Source: Silvanigrellales bacterium (lineage in GTDB: Bacteria; Bdellovibrionota_B; Oligoflexia; Silvanigrellales; Silvanigrellaceae). From it: DNA of 6,378 nt. A program made the translations under genes and the position numbers. Shown here in pieces: positions 5,979-6,378 of the stretch; position 1 is the first letter of the stretch, and the number at the start of each line of letters is the position of its first letter. The stretch spans positions 1-6,378 of the forward strand of contig JANQPW010001023.1 of the NCBI GenBank assembly GCA_028285285.1. The letters are read 5' to 3'. The notes below the pieces were generated by a model that worked only from the letters and a program-made list of their open reading frames with translations, made no database searches and was not told where the DNA came from.

Positions 5979-6377
5979 TCAGAGTTCGTAGGTGATTTTC
6001 CCTGACTCGTCTTTAATGGCTTTGACAGTGGGAACGGCGACTTTTTCGCCACTGGGGGGCGCAGAGAGCCGATAGTTGCGGCTGTCGGTGCAGGTTTTGA
6101 TGTTGAGAGAAACCAATGGGGAAGTGCGCTGAGAGTAGTTTCTCACGAAGATCTGGAAGACTCCCTCAGTGTCTTTGTTGGGGTAGGTGTAGTAGTGCTC
6201 TGGCCCTTCGTAATCCACGTCGTCCACATCAAGGTAGCCGAGGTCTCCAGCTCGATCGCCAAAGTAAACCTCTTTTCCGCCAGGCTCAATGACATGAAGA
6301 TCAACATCAGGCTCCTCTCCAGACCAGGACATGGTCACTGTGAGCTCTCCTCGTTCGCCTTCTTGTCGCGGTTGTGG
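5979..6377 (-). CDS. DUF2135 (YfaP-like) domain protein, C-terminal part (5' end outside window)
   Basis: The minus-strand frame is open from the right edge to TGA at 5979-5981, giving 132 residues. An in-frame GTG at 6338 is probably internal, because the upstream codons continue sensibly into E-R-G-E-L-T-V-T-M-S-W. The sequence L-T-V-T-M-S-W followed by D-V-D-L-H-V-I-E-P-G-G-K-E-V-Y-F-G-D, then an Asp-rich loop (L-D-V-D-D-V-D), G-P-E-H-Y and a final G-V-F-Q-I-F-V-R-N-Y strand resembles DUF2135/YfaP domains. These are beta-sandwich-like domains of unknown function, often at the C-terminus of larger envelope or von Willebrand A-type proteins. The aspartates could bind calcium, which is an inference. 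A single cysteine occurs in K-T-C-T-D-S. The gene converges on mvaS with 22 bp between the stop codons and no clear terminator hairpin. The protein's full architecture, signal peptide and location cannot be seen. Confidence 0.6.
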   Translation of the reverse strand, partial: PQPRQEGERGELTVTMSWSGEEPDVDLHVIEPGGKEVYFGDRAGDLGYLDVDDVDYEGPEHYYTYPNKDTEGVFQIFVRNYSQRTSPLVSLNIKTCTDSRNYRLSAPPSGEKVAVPTVKAIKDESGKITYEL

Positions 6378-6378
6378 G

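Noticed and set aside
5334..6052. Minus-strand open frames of 120 and 154 codons
   Set aside because: They are antisense to mvaS, which has an intact triad and conserved motifs along its whole length.
1..6378. CRISPR array, tRNA or rRNA gene, insertion sequence, prophage or defence cassette
   Set aside because: I saw no regularly spaced direct repeats, no tRNA-like cloverleaf or rRNA segment, no transposase or integrase motifs, and almost all sequence is accounted for by recognisable metabolic and transport genes.

Overview
The window looks like ordinary chromosomal sequence from a Gram-negative bacterium of medium G+C, roughly 50% by eye. A periplasmic binding-protein transporter with a cleavable, non-lipoprotein signal peptide and a Fur-box-like operator point to a diderm. 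A mevalonate-pathway HMG-CoA synthase beside a PIG-L/LmbE-type deacetylase and a DUF2135-like protein would fit a deltaproteobacterial or Bdellovibrionota-like genome. That placement is a low-confidence inference; no rRNA or other marker gene is present.

Layout from left to right. Positions 2-202 (+) carry the C-terminal end of a gene cut by the left edge, recognisable as a PIG-L/LmbE family deacetylase, followed by a weak possible terminator hairpin. Positions 335-532 (+) carry a small acidic, cysteine-containing protein of unknown function with a strong ribosome binding site. Convergent to it, and ending 22 bp away, is a three-gene minus-strand operon that reads from 4331 down to 555: periplasmic Fe(3+)-binding protein, two-domain permease, ATPase. 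This is a complete FbpABC/FutABC-type ferric iron importer. Its promoter at about 4377-4405 has well-spaced -35 and -10 elements, and a 25-bp inverted repeat resembling a Fur box covers the -35, the spacer and the first -10 base. The operon is therefore expected to be iron-repressed.

Divergent from the iron operon, across a 251-bp intergenic region, is a complete HMG-CoA synthase gene (mvaS, 4583-5956, +). Its Glu/Cys/His catalytic triad is intact and it is longer than the Gram-positive enzymes. Ending 22 bp beyond it, in convergent orientation, is the C-terminal part of a DUF2135 (YfaP-like) protein that runs off the right edge.

How the genes work together: only the three iron genes form an evident functional unit (capture, translocation, ATP hydrolysis). 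mvaS shares the divergent control region, but a functional link to iron is speculative. I found no mobile element, CRISPR array, RNA gene or clearly novel system. The points most worth a second look are the operator/promoter overlap, the single in-frame stop codon between the binding protein and the permease, the enlarged HMG-CoA synthase, and the unidentified small gene.
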